Numbered from the stretch's first letter, positions 1 to 11,276 are shown. The stretch: 64,000 bases of DNA from Limnephilus marmoratus (GCA_917880885.1 OU862912.1:50827117-50891116), one strand, 5' to 3'. The notes: a model not told the origin generated them from the letters alone. Translations and numbers: made by a program.

Positions 1-165
1 ATTTGCCGGCCTCTGTGTTTCTTCCTTCCTACAACATGAGTCTCTTCAAGACCATTGTTCGTTCCTTCCTCTCCTCGAAAAGACCCTCCACACAGCATCT
101 CAGATGACATGGGCCCTAACAGAAATTATTTTCCCCGGGTCTCCTATGTGGAATTAATGGAAGGG
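1..165 (+). repeat. 3' end of a Jockey-like LINE (family A)
   Basis: This stretch matches, in the opposite orientation, the 3' end of the LINE fragment at 38590-38950. It has the same run encoding the end of the ORF (a residue stretch like SSKRPSTQH) followed by the recurring tail with GATGACATGGGCCC and TCTCCTATGTGG. The rest of the element lies off the left edge or is truncated. Family A tails recur many times in this window. Confidence 0.6.
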
Positions 166-252
166 TGGATTTTTTAGCACAGAATTGCTATTTAAAGCGT
201 GCTATTTAAAGTTTGGTAAAATCATAATAAAAATGTGTCTTATTTCCTTATA

Positions 253-567
253 TTTTTACGGGAGTTCACTGCACAAAAATACTTTAGAGAAAACCGCCAC
301 TGGTCCCACCACTCCATCATACAAAAGAATTCCGTCGTAATCGGTGAATGTCCCTCTAGTGTGCTTGATTTGTGAATTCAGCCTTACTCTGTGCAAAGAA
401 TACATTATAGTTCCCATTGCCCTAGGGGTGAAAATGTTCGCTCGCGAAAGCTGATTCGAACGACGCGACGACAGGAATTGTCTGAAACCGGATGGATGTT
501 CAACCAAATGAAAACCTCGTCTGTATTTTAAGACCATTCAATGTTCTCTTGGTATTACTGTTTCCTG
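253..567 (-). other. Possible host exon, function unknown
   Basis: On the minus strand an open frame of 93 codons runs from about 537 to 256. It lies just downstream of a strong 3' splice-site pattern (a T-rich tract ending in TTTTCAG at about 568). At its other end, CCC followed by GTAAAAAT could be a donor. The stretch is richer in GC than its surroundings, and the C-terminal part (around YDGILLYDGVVGPVAVF) has a conserved-looking composition. I do not recognise the protein. The frame has a stop just upstream of its ATG, so either the ATG starts the protein or the exon is read differently. It could be a chance open frame. Confidence 0.25.
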
Positions 568-1046
568 AAAACAAAAAAATCTTTCGTTCATTAAACTTTA
601 TTGCCTAATTTCCTTCGGCGTATATTCAAGGTTTTAAAAAAATTACTTTTTCGAAAATGCGTAGGCTTACAACATTTAAAATTGTTGTAGGTATATTTGT
701 GTTCGGCGGTGGGGAGGTTTTATTTGTGCTAATAATTTGATTGTACGTAAGTAAGCATTGTTTTTACATGTGTTTTACTCCAAACCAGGCAATTTGCCCA
801 AAATTCATGGGGTAGATTTTAATATAATAGATTTAAGTATAATTATAATACTTCTAGAAACACAATTAAGTAATCATCATATTAGAAAATATCTTCATGA
901 TTTTAAAGCACCGTTAAATATACCTATCAATTTTATTGCTTTTTTTTAATAACTAAAAATAGCAGCCAATAAAATATGCGTTGAGAAAATGAAGATAATG
1001 TTGGTAGTTCTTAGTCGAAGTGTGAATACAGTTAAACCGATGGTAG
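568..1046. other. Unassigned AT-rich DNA
   Basis: No gene or recognisable repeat is seen. One open frame of 63 codons at 758-949 is AT-rich and has no recognisable features, so it is treated as chance. Confidence 0.4.
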
Positions 1047-1165
1047 GGACACATTAGCTCAGTTGGTAGAGTTGCGGCCCGGAAAACCGAAGGTCCTGGT
1101 TCGAGTCCCAGATGTGTCCATATCTTTTTCTGATTTTTTCCAGATTTTCGATTGAATTGCGCTAA
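1047..1165 (+). repeat. tRNA-derived SINE (family 1), head and start of tail
   Basis: Positions 1047-1119 fold almost like a tRNA. There is a perfect 7-bp acceptor stem (GGACACA with TGTGTCC), a D-arm AGCTCAGTTGGTAGAG (box A), and a T-arm around GGTTCGAGTCC (box B). The anticodon stem has a mismatch and the T stem has lost a G compared with the copy at 63110, so a working tRNA is unlikely. The following tail (ATATCTTTTTCTGATTTT, then CCAGATTTTCGATTGA) is shared with the 63110 copy. This shows a dispersed SINE transcribed by RNA polymerase III rather than a single tRNA gene. Confidence 0.7.
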
Positions 1166-1194
1166 TTTTTAATTATTATTGATAAACATATCTT

Positions 1195-1270
1195 CGGTAT
1201 ACAGTTTTTACAAGGTTTTCGACTGCCACACCAGGCACATGCCCATATTATGGTAGTCGCTAATATTTTT
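1195..1270 (-). repeat. LINE 3'-end relic with conserved hairpin
   Basis: The segment matches the reverse complement of 48160-48240: a GTATACAGTTTTTACA-like run, then a hairpin at 1220-1259 whose arms read CGACTGCCA and TGGTAGTCG. The same hairpin sits in the 3' UTR of the LINE at 24850-26110. It is therefore a short 3' fragment of that LINE family on the minus strand, next to the SINE tail. Confidence 0.6.
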
Positions 1271-1589
1271 TTAGTTGAATTAAATTTTATTGCAGTTATA
1301 AATTCTTGTAATTTACTATTAGCAGCGCAGACCCGTCAAAAATCACGGGTGAGTATTTTAATAGTGAGTGCGAATTTTAATATCGCTATTAAAATAATTT
1401 TCCGTTGAAAGATTTATACCATTAATAGGTACTTTATTGTTTGTCAGAATTTTTCGAACGAACAGTTCCAATTTTTAATATTACACTTAAATTCGAAGCA
1501 AATTTGATTTTACCGAACCAGAGCTACGAAGGACAGTCATACCTACAAAAAATATTTTTAAAGGTTCAAAGATAAAAAGTTATGAACTT

Positions 1590-2018
1590 TAAATATTTTG
1601 TTATAAACATAAATATTGCAATTCGTATTTCATTAATAAGATAAATATCGCAATTCGAATTTCAATAAAAACAAAAATATCGCAATTCGAATTTCATTAA
1701 AAACATAAATATCGCAATTCGAATTTCAATAAAAACATAAATATCGCAATTCGAATTTCATTAAAAACATAAATATCGCAATTCGAATTTCAATAAAAAC
1801 ATAAATATCGCAATTCGAATTTCATTAAAAACATAAATATCGCAATTCGAATTTCAATAAAAACATAAATATCGCAATTCGAATTTCATTAAAAACATAA
1901 ATATCGCAATTCGAATTTCATGAAAAACATAAATATCGCAATTCGAATTTCAATAAAAACATAAATATCGCAATTCGAATTTCATTAAAAGCATAAATAT
2001 CGCAATTCGAATTTCATT
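1590..2018. repeat. 32-bp tandem satellite, about 13 copies
   Basis: Spacing between successive CGCAATTCGA motifs (1681, 1713, 1745 and so on) is exactly 32 bp. Successive units alternate between a TTTCAATAAA and a TTTCATTAAA variant, giving a 64-bp higher-order period over much of the array. The array is AT-rich and contains no gene. Confidence 0.9.
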
Positions 2019-2019
2019 A

Positions 2020-3653
2020 AACTCATCTCATTGATATACCTACCTAGTTATTTAAAATTTGACAGAACAAATCTTATTAACGAAGATTAAATGTGCTCGT
2101 TGGAAATAAGTAAAAACTTCTTCAATTTGATAGGAAATATTTAAAAACTTAATTTCGTATCATTTATAATATTTAATGAAGAAACTTGACAGTAGATATT
2201 ACGGTCTTAACGTGAATTAGTTTTATTATTATTTGCACCGTAACGATTATGAAGACCTTATGGATATAATTTCCATCTAGTTTGTAGTGGGAACTTTGTA
2301 GTTTAACATTCCTTGGGGTACGACAAAGTCCCACCTGCGGTCTTCCAAACGTGCTATTGGTTGGGAAGATATAGATATTTTGTTACCCAACCTGAATGAG
2401 CAAAAAAATATCCTGGAAAAAGAAAAAAATTGTTTTGTAACGGAATAATTAAATAAGTGCACAATTTTAATGGTAAACACAATAGTCTTCATTAGAACTG
2501 TAGAACAATCAATTTGCATGTATGTCACCTATTTACAGCAGTTCAATAAAGAAAGGCAGTATAATAAACTTTATGGGTACACTGATAAACAGGTTATAAG
2601 TTATTACTGAATAGTTCCTCCCAAAAGGAAACCTTATTGTTCCCTCAACCGTTCGTTTTACCAAAAGAGTTTCAACGAGTTTTTCTACCTCTAGGTTACC
2701 TGAACTCCGAAGCTGACGGATTGCGAAGCGTCTCTTTCTGTTGTTATAGGTTCATTAAGAGTATCGCGGTCCGCATCTTGCTGTCTAAAGATAATACATG
2801 ACCTTATATCGGTTATCAAAGCTGTGACATCCCTTCCAGGGATCACATCACACAGGGGTAAAATAATAACCAACAGCATCTCTCGCCATATTTAGTAAGA
2901 GACGATGCGGAAATGAGAAAGTGTTCGAAATCACAGAACTAATTCGCTCAAAAATCTGCCAAACAAATGATGATGTTAGCTTCTGATTAGCTTTTCTTAA
3001 ATGATTGCAAAACATTGCAATGTAAAATTATAGTACTGGCTTCGCACGTAACACTGAAAAAACAAGTAAAGAAATCATTTATTGTTAAGACATAAATGAA
3101 AAATATAAATGTAAACTAAACAAACAATAAGTATATAAACAGAACCTTCAACTTTAGGCACGCGAAGGTAAAAACACATTTAAATTCTACCTTTTTTAAA
3201 AATCCAATAGTCTGTGAAAAGGCACGCATGTTTTTGAGAAATTTCAAGAATTTCCACACAACAATGGAACGAAAACCCACGAATAACCTTTAGATTCCCC
3301 CTAGAGAGTGTTTAATATTTGATTTCATTCAGAATATGAAATGTAAATGTTTACTTTGAATTTTTGAAAAATTAAACAAAAATGACAGCTTTAGTTCGGC
3401 AAAGAAGTTCAACAGAGATTGTTGATGTTTCTGGTTTTCTTTAAATATGAATAATGAATGTTCTTCAAAGAAAGCGTTTGATGAATTTAGTTGAAGCGGT
3501 GCGGCGGCCAGTGATGATGTTCATTAATTAGTTTAGTCTGGCACTTAGTTCTGTTTATTGTTTATTTAAGTTTTGAAAGACCGGGATTATGTAGATGTAG
3601 ATCATGGATAGTTAATTGACACGTAAACATTGAAGTTGAGAATGAATTAAAGA
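2020..3653. other. Unassigned AT-rich DNA
   Basis: No gene, known domain or clear repeat seen. Two minus-strand open frames (2277-2528 and 2691-2879) have no recognisable motif. The region could be single-copy host DNA or old repeats beyond recognition. Confidence 0.4.
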
Positions 3654-3663
3654 AGATGAGAAT

Positions 3664-4434
3664 AGCTTGTTGAAAAAGTATCGATATATCGATATTTTTA
3701 ATTCAATATATCGATATTTTTAGCCGATATATTTTGATCGGATATATCGATACAAAATATCCAATATCAAAAATTGTATCAAAATCGATATTTTTTTAAA
3801 TTTATGTATTTAAAGTCACTAGAATCCAAAACCGTATAGGAACGAACGGAAAAAGTAACTGTATTGGATCATGACATCTGGCGATTGAAATTTTAACGAT
3901 TGAAATTTTTTAGTATTTGTGATCACCAATACTATCTCATGTGTGTAGGTACATACATAGAAATGTATGCTATTTTTCGCCATTTTTATCTAAGCCATTC
4001 CTATGTGTTGGTTCCCAATTGTCTATGATTATTGACTATACCTTGTTCCAAACACGAAGTCCTTTTTGACAGATTAAATGAGAATGTTACTAAGACGCAT
4101 ACAAACTTTGTATGCGTCTCAGTTTACATATAAGTTGGAAGACAGCTTTTTAGTTTTTGATATTTTTGTAATTATTACGTAATAAAAATGAATAGTGATT
4201 AAAATACCCTCATTTTTATTAAGATTTTTGTACATTAAAAAAGGCAAATTGTGTACAAAAATTACTATTGATAATATTGAGCTGAATACACTATTATTTT
4301 TAAAACGCAAAATCTCTTGAAAATTTGACCGATATATCGATATTTTTTCCTCGATTTATCGACGTCGATATTGATATTTTAATAAATATCGATACATCGA
4401 TATATCGATATTTTTTTTCACTTTCGACATCCCT
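3664..4434. mobile_element. Non-autonomous hAT-like transposon
   Basis: The element is flanked by a perfect direct repeat AGATGAGAAT (3654-3663 and 4435-4444), compatible with an 8- to 10-bp target duplication. Its right end reads inward as AGGGATGTCGAAAGTG and its left end as AGCTTGTTGAAAAAGT, an imperfect terminal inverted repeat of a type common in hAT elements. Both subterminal regions are packed with ATCGATAT motifs (about 3680-3790 and 4330-4415). No transposase is encoded. The family assignment is inferred from the target duplication and end sequence only. Confidence 0.6.
4093..4119. other. Perfect 13-bp palindrome inside the hAT-like element
   Basis: Arms AGACGCATACAAA (4093-4105) and TTTGTATGCGTCT (4107-4119) are separated by a single base. 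It could extrude as a cruciform or be a binding site. No function is known. Confidence 0.7.
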
Positions 4435-4589
4435 AGATGAGAATGTAAACTTATTATCGGGTTTATAGTTCACCGGGTAGAGGTTACTTTGATGGTAACC
4501 AATCTCTGATTAGGAAGGGAAGAACAAAAATAATCATTATTTAGTAGATGAGGGCTTTAATTTGTAATTTTTTGTTTGGGAGGTGCGTA

Positions 4590-5030
4590 TGGGTGCCATA
4601 AGTAACCCCAAGTGGTTCGCTACGTTTCCTGACTAAGCAGGGGTGCCCGGGTTCGTGGGGTGAGGTTTGTCCAGGTTTTGGCGGCTGATGCGTCTGCCCA
4701 CCAACTGTGTGGCAGACCGGATCGGGAGAGACTGGTTGAGAGAGATCCTTTGACCTTTTCAGCAGAACTCTCTCTATACAGCGCCTTGCACCGCAGTGGG
4801 AGGATTGAATTCCTACGTCGCTCCTGAACACTACGTCACTGATAGTCCTGGAATCCTAAGTCACTGACCCCCAGATTCCTACCAACTCCTCATACCTTTT
4901 TTCATTTCCTGAACTTCCTCCCCTTCCTTTTCTGAAAATACCCACTACAAAGAATCCCCAAAGATGGTATAGGCCCTGAGTGGAATTATTTTTTCTTCAG
5001 GCCTCCTGTGTGAATGTATAACATCCATCA
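4590..5030 (+). repeat. Repeat A (LINE-tail-associated dispersed repeat)
   Basis: This copy reads in one direction through shared blocks: AAGTGGTTCGCTACGTTT, GATCGGGAGAGACTGGTTGA, TTGCACCGCAGTGGGAGG, GACCCCCAGATTCCTACC, and the tail CCAAAGATGGTATAGGCCC ending in CAGGCCTCCTGTGTG. The same order of blocks is found at 6930, 12780, 39800 (minus) and 53480, 59420 (plus). The tail is shared with the 3' end of LINE family A, so this may be a SINE or truncated relative that uses that LINE's machinery. Open frames inside it are not conserved between copies. Confidence 0.7.
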
Positions 5031-5766
5031 CACACACACCCTTATGAATGAAGAATGTATAACATTACATCACACATACTAATACCGGAGTGATTGAAGA
5101 ATATATAACACCACATCACATATTTATCCCCATATGTGTGAAGAATGTAAAACATCACATCACATCACATATATACCCGTACAAATGAAGAATGTATAAT
5201 ATCTCGCGGCATTTTTCACTCATACACCCGTATGAATGAAGAATGTATAACATCACATTACATAGTATACCCGTAGCTATAAGTGAACAATGTATAACAT
5301 CACATCACACATACCCATACCGGTGTGAGTGAAGCATATATAACACCACATCACATATTTATCCCCGTATGTGAAGAATATATAACATCAAATCACATAT
5401 ATACTCGTACGAGTGAAGAATGTTTAATATCACATCAGATATACACGCATATGAGTGAAAAATGTAAAACATCACATCACATATACACCCGTATGAGTCA
5501 AGAATGTATAACATCACATCACATGTATAGTATACCAGCGTGAGTGAAGAATGTATAACATCGAATCACACGTATATGTACCCGTACTAGTGAAGAATGT
5601 ATAATATCACAACATATATATATATATATACCCGTATGAGTGAACAATCTATAACATCACATCACATATATACCCGAATGATCGAAAAATGTATAATATC
5701 TCATCACATGGTATAGCCGTATGAGTTAAGAATGTATAACATAAAATCACATGTATATCCGTATGT
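5020..5766. repeat. Minisatellite, units of roughly 45 bp
   Basis: Degenerate tandem units read roughly GAAGAATGTATAACATCACA, then TCACATATATACCCGTATGAGT. About 16 units are present, varying in length. The array continues for a few bases after the element at 5775-6159. An open frame at 5325-5543 simply translates the repeat. Confidence 0.85.
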
Positions 5767-5774
5767 GTGAGGAA

Positions 5775-6159
5775 CAGGTGTTCGGTATTTTACCACCGTG
5801 TTCGGTATGTCAGATTAATTTTTCTCCCTAATAAAACAAATGTCATATTTGACGCAATCGGCAATCGATGTTGCGTAGCATCCCTACATAGTTTGTGCGA
5901 TGTTGCCGTTTCGTGCAAGCGCACACTGTTTTCGAGCCATTTTGCGGATTAGTGTTACACATCAGGTGACTACGTACTTGCGTAAATGTGATTATTCGAA
6001 TAATTTGACTGCTTATATTGTTTCAAAGTCCGACAACCCCCCCCCCCCATTGCGGGTTTTGATTTGCCAAGGGGTACCACCGAAATCTAGGGAAATTTCA
6101 CCTCGAAATTTTTTTTTGCTCATGTTCGGTATGTATTTGTAAAAGACCTGGCAACCATG
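5775..6159. mobile_element. hAT-like MITE inserted in the minisatellite
   Basis: A 385-bp segment that does not resemble the surrounding minisatellite is flanked by a perfect 8-bp duplication GTGAGGAA (5767-5774 and 6160-6167), the hAT signature size. Ends read inward as CAGGTGTTCGG and CATGGTTGCCAGG, both starting with CA as hAT ends do. GTTCGGTAT occurs three times near the ends, and a run of 11 C lies inside. No transposase is present. Confidence 0.65.
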
Positions 6160-6175
6160 GTGAGGAATGTATATA

Positions 6176-6925
6176 ATAAAGAAAGGTATTCAATAAGATA
6201 TAGATATCTTAAATAAATGGTAATTGATAAATAACTCCGTTAAAACAAATCTCATTTGTAGCTGAAAGGTCGGCGGAAATGAATAACATGCCTTGAGTGA
6301 AGCAGTTTATATTCCAAAGTTCCAACGAATCACGTCCACAGCCGGAAATTATTCTTGAAGGGAAGAGTAGCGAATGTTTGGGACATTTTCCTTAAAGTTA
6401 CAATTTTGTGAGTAGTACTACCTACTTCCAGTCCTACTAGAGGTTGGTCAAATAAACCCTCTTGCTATATTATCCTTCATTAAGTTCATTATTATACCGA
6501 GTGTTTTTATTATTACAGCCCGTTACGATCGCAACTAAACACTAACTAGGTAGAAATCTGGGAAAACGCAAATGAAACATATATATCATTGAATTACACA
6601 TAATACAATACAAGGTATGTAATCCAAAAGCTATTCTAGAATATAAAAAAAAATATATAGAAAATAAAAACACACGATGAAACATAGATACATTTAATCA
6701 GACGACATTAAAAAACAGCAGGATAGTTGTATTTAAAAAAAAGTTCTGACATTACATTACATAATAATGACAATGTAAAATACTGTTTTTGGGTTAAAAA
6801 AATGTATTTACAGTTTTTCTGGAATAAAATTTAAACCCAAAAATTGTCTATAATTCTCAAGTACGAAATTCCCACCCCCTCTTTAGGGATTATTTTTGTA
6901 AAAGAAAAAAGGTTTCGGGGCCGTT
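6176..6925. other. Unassigned AT-rich DNA
   Basis: No gene, satellite or recognisable transposon end is seen in this stretch. Confidence 0.4.
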
Positions 6926-6929
6926 TTTA

Positions 6930-7530
6930 CATTAGCTCCACAATGGAGGCCCTGAGGAAAAAAAATCCGCCGGGACCAGTGTCATTTTTAGGGATGCTGT
7001 TTGGAGGGTATTTTTAGGGAAAGGAAGAAGGGGAAGTTCTGGGAAGGAAATAGGTATTAGGAGTGGACAGGAATCTGGGAATTAATAGGTCCAAGAGCGA
7101 CGGATGTATTTTATTTTTTATTTTTTTTTTATTTACAAAAGGATACATAAATTATAATATATTTTTTACAATAATTAATTACATAATACATATATATGAT
7201 GTACCCCCATAAATAAGCAGGGCTTGTGTGTATGGGGGGTGTTATAATATTGGTTCAATTTATTATTTTTTATTCAGTTCAAATTTTCAGTGAAATTTTT
7301 AGCAGAGCTTTAAATTTTTTTATGTTTCTGTTCATGTTTCTGATTTTTTCAGGTAGTGAATTAAAAAAATTAACTCCGAGATATTTATGATTTATCTGTA
7401 TGAAATCATCCCTCCCACTGCGGTGGAAAGTGATGGGTTAATAGAGTCCGGTAGGAGAGGTCTAACGGTTATGAATGGTGGTCGTTCACACGAGAATCTA
7501 CCAAGTAACTATCTATCCTAAGAACAGCGG
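6930..7530 (-). repeat. Repeat A copy, split by a LINE fragment
   Basis: The two parts, 6930-7104 (GGAGGCCCTGAGG to CAGGAATCTGGGA and GACGGATGTATT) and 7396-7480 (TCCCTCCCACTGCGG to ATGGGTTAATAGAGTCC), are consecutive blocks of repeat A on the minus strand. The copy at 13080-13310 has them joined without the intervening 290 bp. Confidence 0.6.
7105..7400 (-). pseudogene. C-terminal LINE fragment inserted in repeat A
   Basis: On the minus strand the sequence reads a typical LINE C-terminus: a 'F-N-S-L-P-E-K-I-R' run, then a lysine-rich 'F-K-A-L-L-K' stretch near 7270-7370. It is followed by AT-rich 3' UTR and a T-rich plus-strand tract at 7107-7132 that would be its poly(A) tail. It is 5'-truncated and has lost the reverse transcriptase core. 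Confidence 0.55.
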
Positions 7531-8069
7531 AAATATATTTTGTTTAATACTTCCTATCTACGAGTACGATGAAGTCTTTAAAAAATAAAGAAAAAATGAA
7601 GAACGATTATAAAAACGTTCTTTACTTTTTTGTGAATCGAAATAAATACTCTGTCCTCTAAAGACAGCGGAAATGCCGAGAAACAAAACACAAAACAAGT
7701 ATCGGGAAAAATGCAGATACCCGCACGGGACTTTAATAATGGTCTCATTTTTTATTATAAATGAAACAAAATTGGCTTTAAATTGCTTTGCTTTATAAAG
7801 TCCACGATTAATATCGGATATAAAATTGTACAGCAACTTAATTCCCGTTCCTTCCCTCCTCCTACGCTGTAAGCTCTAAGATTGAATCCTTGGGCGATAT
7901 GCCTGGAATATAGTTCGAATAAATTGAACCTTTTCATATCAAACTTATTTTGCGCACTACTCTGTTAACAAATAATTCCATCTTATTCACCTGGACGCAT
8001 TTACTAAGCTTGTAAAAAAATTAATCATTGAAGACAATATTAACGACTGCCAAAATGCAAAATTGAAAA
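7531..8069. other. Unassigned DNA
   Basis: Two overlapping minus-strand open frames (7558-7836 and 7755-7937) have no recognisable domain. No repeat family could be assigned. Confidence 0.35.
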
Positions 8070-8168
8070 GATAGAAAAAATTCAGTAGCATCTGGGAATT
8101 GAATCCAGGATCTCTTTCTTGCCAGAGAAATGCTCTGAGCATTGAGCTAATTTGTCTCTCAAGGTGAT
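8070..8168 (-). repeat. tRNA-derived SINE (family 1), degenerate copy
   Basis: Reverse complement shows a box A-like TTAGCTCAATGCTCAGAG and a box B-like GGATTCAATTCCCAG, then a T-rich tail resembling that after the 1047 copy. Acceptor pairing is lost, so it is not a functional tRNA. Confidence 0.5.
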
Positions 8169-9335
8169 TTTTCATAAATCGGCGGTTTACACGTTAAACT
8201 TTATTTGTTTCAAGGATTTCTGTAAAGAAATTTTTAGACATTATTTACCTTCGCAAATGAGTATTATTTATATCGATTACCCCTTTTAATCAAAATATTC
8301 AACTTATTGATTAATGATTTTCTTTCACGGACCACATCGAATATAAAATTAAAACAAATAATGTTATAAAAAATGCATAGAGATTTCGATTAAGTCTGAA
8401 CATAGGCATTTTTAGATGAGAAGAGGTATGTTAGATTGTGAATGTGAATGAAGCAAAGAGCATGTAACTACCAGGACAGAGAAGTCTGTACCTATCACTA
8501 TGCCCTCTTTTGTGGTAAACGTTTGTTGTGTAAATTTATTAAGTTTGCTTAAAGGCAACACGACAAATAATAAAGTTTTATTAAAAAAAAAAAATATCAC
8601 ATGAATACTATTTAAGGTAGATACCAGAATAAACCCAAATAAATTACTTGTATTATTGTAGCATAGGCCAAAGATGAAAACAAAACGAAAAAGAAAATAA
8701 CAAAATAAACTCATTTCTGATGCGGTATAAAAACCTGTATCACGTTTATCAGAGAAAAATAAATTTATGTTCTTGTTTCCAAGAAAGAATTATTTGACTG
8801 ATTTTTATGATTCCATTTGCAATTCAGGATTCAACATATTCCACAGAAACGAGCTGAAAAACAATCAAAAACATTTCTCTTCAAATAACATAATTATTGA
8901 TAGTGGAAGTGTGAGAAAAAAGAATCTCGTAGATAGATTAGACAAAATTAAACTAATTAGACAAATTTACACCATAAAATAACATAGACAAAATGATAAA
9001 AGATAAACAATGTAACATAGTAATGTAATATAGTGAAAATGAGAAAAATAACCTAAACATCTTATACACATTAGGGGTAGGGAAGTTCGTAAATAATTTT
9101 TTTTCTCGTAAACATTTTTTAATAAATAGACATGAGAGTAAATGGACAATATCAGCTTCTGAAAAGATGTTTTTGGATCTTGTGCACGTTGTTCAGAAAA
9201 TTATGTGTGTAGTTGCTTTTGAGTCTGAGTTCTTTTTATATTTGAATGGTTCACGTTAAACGGTGATTCTCAGCTCATTCATCTTTTGATCAACTGCGAT
9301 GGTGTGTAAAAGATTCCAACCAAAGGAATTCAACA
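8169..9335. other. Unassigned AT-rich DNA
   Basis: Several open frames of 60-100 codons lie here on both strands, but none shows a domain or splice context. Low GC makes chance frames likely. No repeat was recognised. Confidence 0.35.
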
Positions 9336-9339
9336 AAAA

Positions 9340-9605
9340 ATACAATGATACAATAAAAAAATCAGAGTGTGCAATTCTCACGCTATAAAAGTGAAACCTT
9401 CAGAAAACTAAAGTAGACAAGGATGGGAGGCTACGAATCACCGCACAAAGAGGAGACCGATTATATGTACTATCTCATTCTCTCGCAGGCTAAATCCTAC
9501 AAATGTATGTGTGTGTTTGCGTTTTTTAAGTATCGCAATTTTTCGTTTCATCGAGTTTTAAATCACAACGGTGCTAAAGAAGTTTTCACTTTATTAAGTC
9601 ATTAG
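9340..9605 (-). repeat. Repeat C / SINE family 3 segment
   Basis: Reading the minus strand, this starts near AAGTGAAAACTTCTTTAGCA, runs through CACCGTTGTGATTTAAAAC and GGATTTAGCCTGCGAGAGA, and ends near AGAATTGCACACTCTG. The same order occurs at 11018 and 13715 (plus) and 53150 (minus). Confidence 0.6.
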
Positions 9606-10529
9606 GTACATACTTAGTGATACTTACGACCGCTGTTCCCAAATCTACTAATCAACTGCTAAGCCGAAACTAAGGTTCAACACTGCTCAAATGCACAACT
9701 ACGCTCTTTCAAACACACAAGCATCGCTTAAAAATCGCTTAATCGGATTAAGTTCGACTGAGAAAAGCAAGGTTATAAAAAGTGTCAACAGAGTGGCGCT
9801 AATGTCACGTGGACACTCTGTTTTTAATATATTTTATAAATTTATTTAAAAAATATAAAAAGCAAGTTTAAGGATAATACAGTATTTAAAAGAAATTATG
9901 TGTGTTAATAATAAATACAGTATTTAACTTTTTAATATTAATTTCATATCGAAAGTTTTTATTTTGATGCCATTTTGGGCGGGGCTAAGGTGGGCGGGGT
10001 CGCCTAAGATATTCAACGATAAAATATTTGGGAACAACGAGAATCGTGCGTTACCTTAAATACTTAGAAATTGCTTAGCTGATGGTAGACTCAGATTGGT
10101 CTATCGAAAAGTTAGGAACAGCGGCCGATACTTAGTGATACATGTATGAGGTAGGTACTGTAGGTAAATAAGTTCCATACAGCCTGTAATTAAGAATGTT
10201 TCTCCACCTCAATCGCGGTCGTTATTAATCGGATCCCGCCCCGTCTCTACTGTCTACCCTTCGTCAGGGGCGCTTCTCGCTCTGTAGGTACTTGACAAAC
10301 GATGAAATTCAAAGTGGAAATTCAAAAAGGGCCATGTCGGTCTGACGTTGCTCCATTACCTACTTCATATTGCTTTAATTGCGACGGGTTTGGCGTTTTG
10401 CTAAATGCTGAAGTATTTTAATCCAGTCCCTGTCAACCTTCTATTTAGCATAAGCTCCTTGTGTCCGACTCTTTAAAAGACTGGATAAATTAAATAATAT
10501 TAAAATAAACAATATTGGTTCGTTAAAAC
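9606..10529. other. Unassigned DNA
   Basis: No gene seen. TAAAATATT-rich low-complexity stretches lie near 9830-9940. GGAACAGCGG near 10115 and the complementary CCGCTGTTCC near 9631 could mark the two ends of a short inverted-repeat element of about 500 bp, but this is not certain. Confidence 0.35.
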
Positions 10530-10760
10530 CACTATGTCTTTGAAGTGAAACTTTTTTAGCCCCGTTGTGATATAATGCGGTAAATTTACGGCTCCGCGCA
10601 AGCCTCCGATAGCGCAGCGGCGTAAAGCGTCTGACAAATCTCAGCGGCCAGAGAGACATCCAGCGAACGGAGGTTCGAATCCTACCAAATCCGAAAAAAA
10701 CATTTTTATTTTTGTAAAATCAATATCCAATCTTCAAACCATTTTTAGTTTTACTTCTAC
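10530..10760 (+). repeat. SINE family 3 with tRNA-like head
   Basis: The tRNA-like part at about 10583-10690 carries a box A-like TAGCGCAGCGGCGTAAAGCG and a box B-like GGTTCGAATCC. It is preceded by the TTTGAAGTGAAAC...TTTTAGCCCCGTTGTGA block and followed by the body motif ATATCCAATCTTCAAACC. Copies with the same order lie at 14535 (plus), 52870 and 55060 (minus). Confidence 0.65.
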
Positions 10761-10820
10761 CGCACTTGAAATGAAATGACGCAAAACTGCGCTATGTAAT
10801 ATAACGTTATTATTTTATTA
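10755..10820 (+). repeat. L2-like LINE 3' tail
   Basis: The run CGCACTTGAAATGAAATGACGCAAAACTGCG followed by TTATTATTTTATTATTA (split here at the G of CGCACTTG) resembles the tail of the L2-like LINE at 44485-44540. Only the 3' end is present. Confidence 0.5.
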
Positions 10821-11276
10821 TTACGGCGTGTGAATTGCACACTCTATTTTTTTAAAAATTAACTCCGACCTTAATGCTGATGTTATACGGTTCACTTCTG
10901 CATTTCAATTTGGATGAAGCTACCAAATTGAATCATGTAAATGTGAAAGTGAATTGAAAATGTTAATTCGTTGAATGTCATCATTTAGTTTATTAATGGA
11001 CAAAACTATTTATTGAAGTGAAAACTTCTTTAGGACCGTTGTGATTTGAAACTTGATAAAACGAAAAAGCGACACTAAAAAGAGACAAACACATATATCT
11101 GCAGGATTTAGCCAGCGAGAGCAAGGGCGGATCCAGCTTTGGCGCCAGGGGGGGTCACATGGTCGTGGTCAAGTCACAAGAAGTTATAATTTAATTTTGA
11201 TAATAATAGACACAAGTAAAATGTAGGTATTTTATTCATAAATGTAAGTACTATACTTAAGAATACCTACCTATCT

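Noticed and set aside
1047..1119. Functional tRNA gene
   Set aside because: The acceptor stem is perfect, but the anticodon stem is mismatched, the T stem lost a base, and a second copy with the same non-tRNA tail at 63110 shows it is a SINE head.
1590..2018. CRISPR-like regular repeats
   Set aside because: Units are directly adjacent with no variable spacers; this is a satellite in a eukaryotic genome. The same applies to 5020-5766 and 34384-35130.
5325..5543. Repeat protein with HHIYTRMSEE-like units
   Set aside because: It simply translates the minisatellite, and the frame is lost in neighbouring units.
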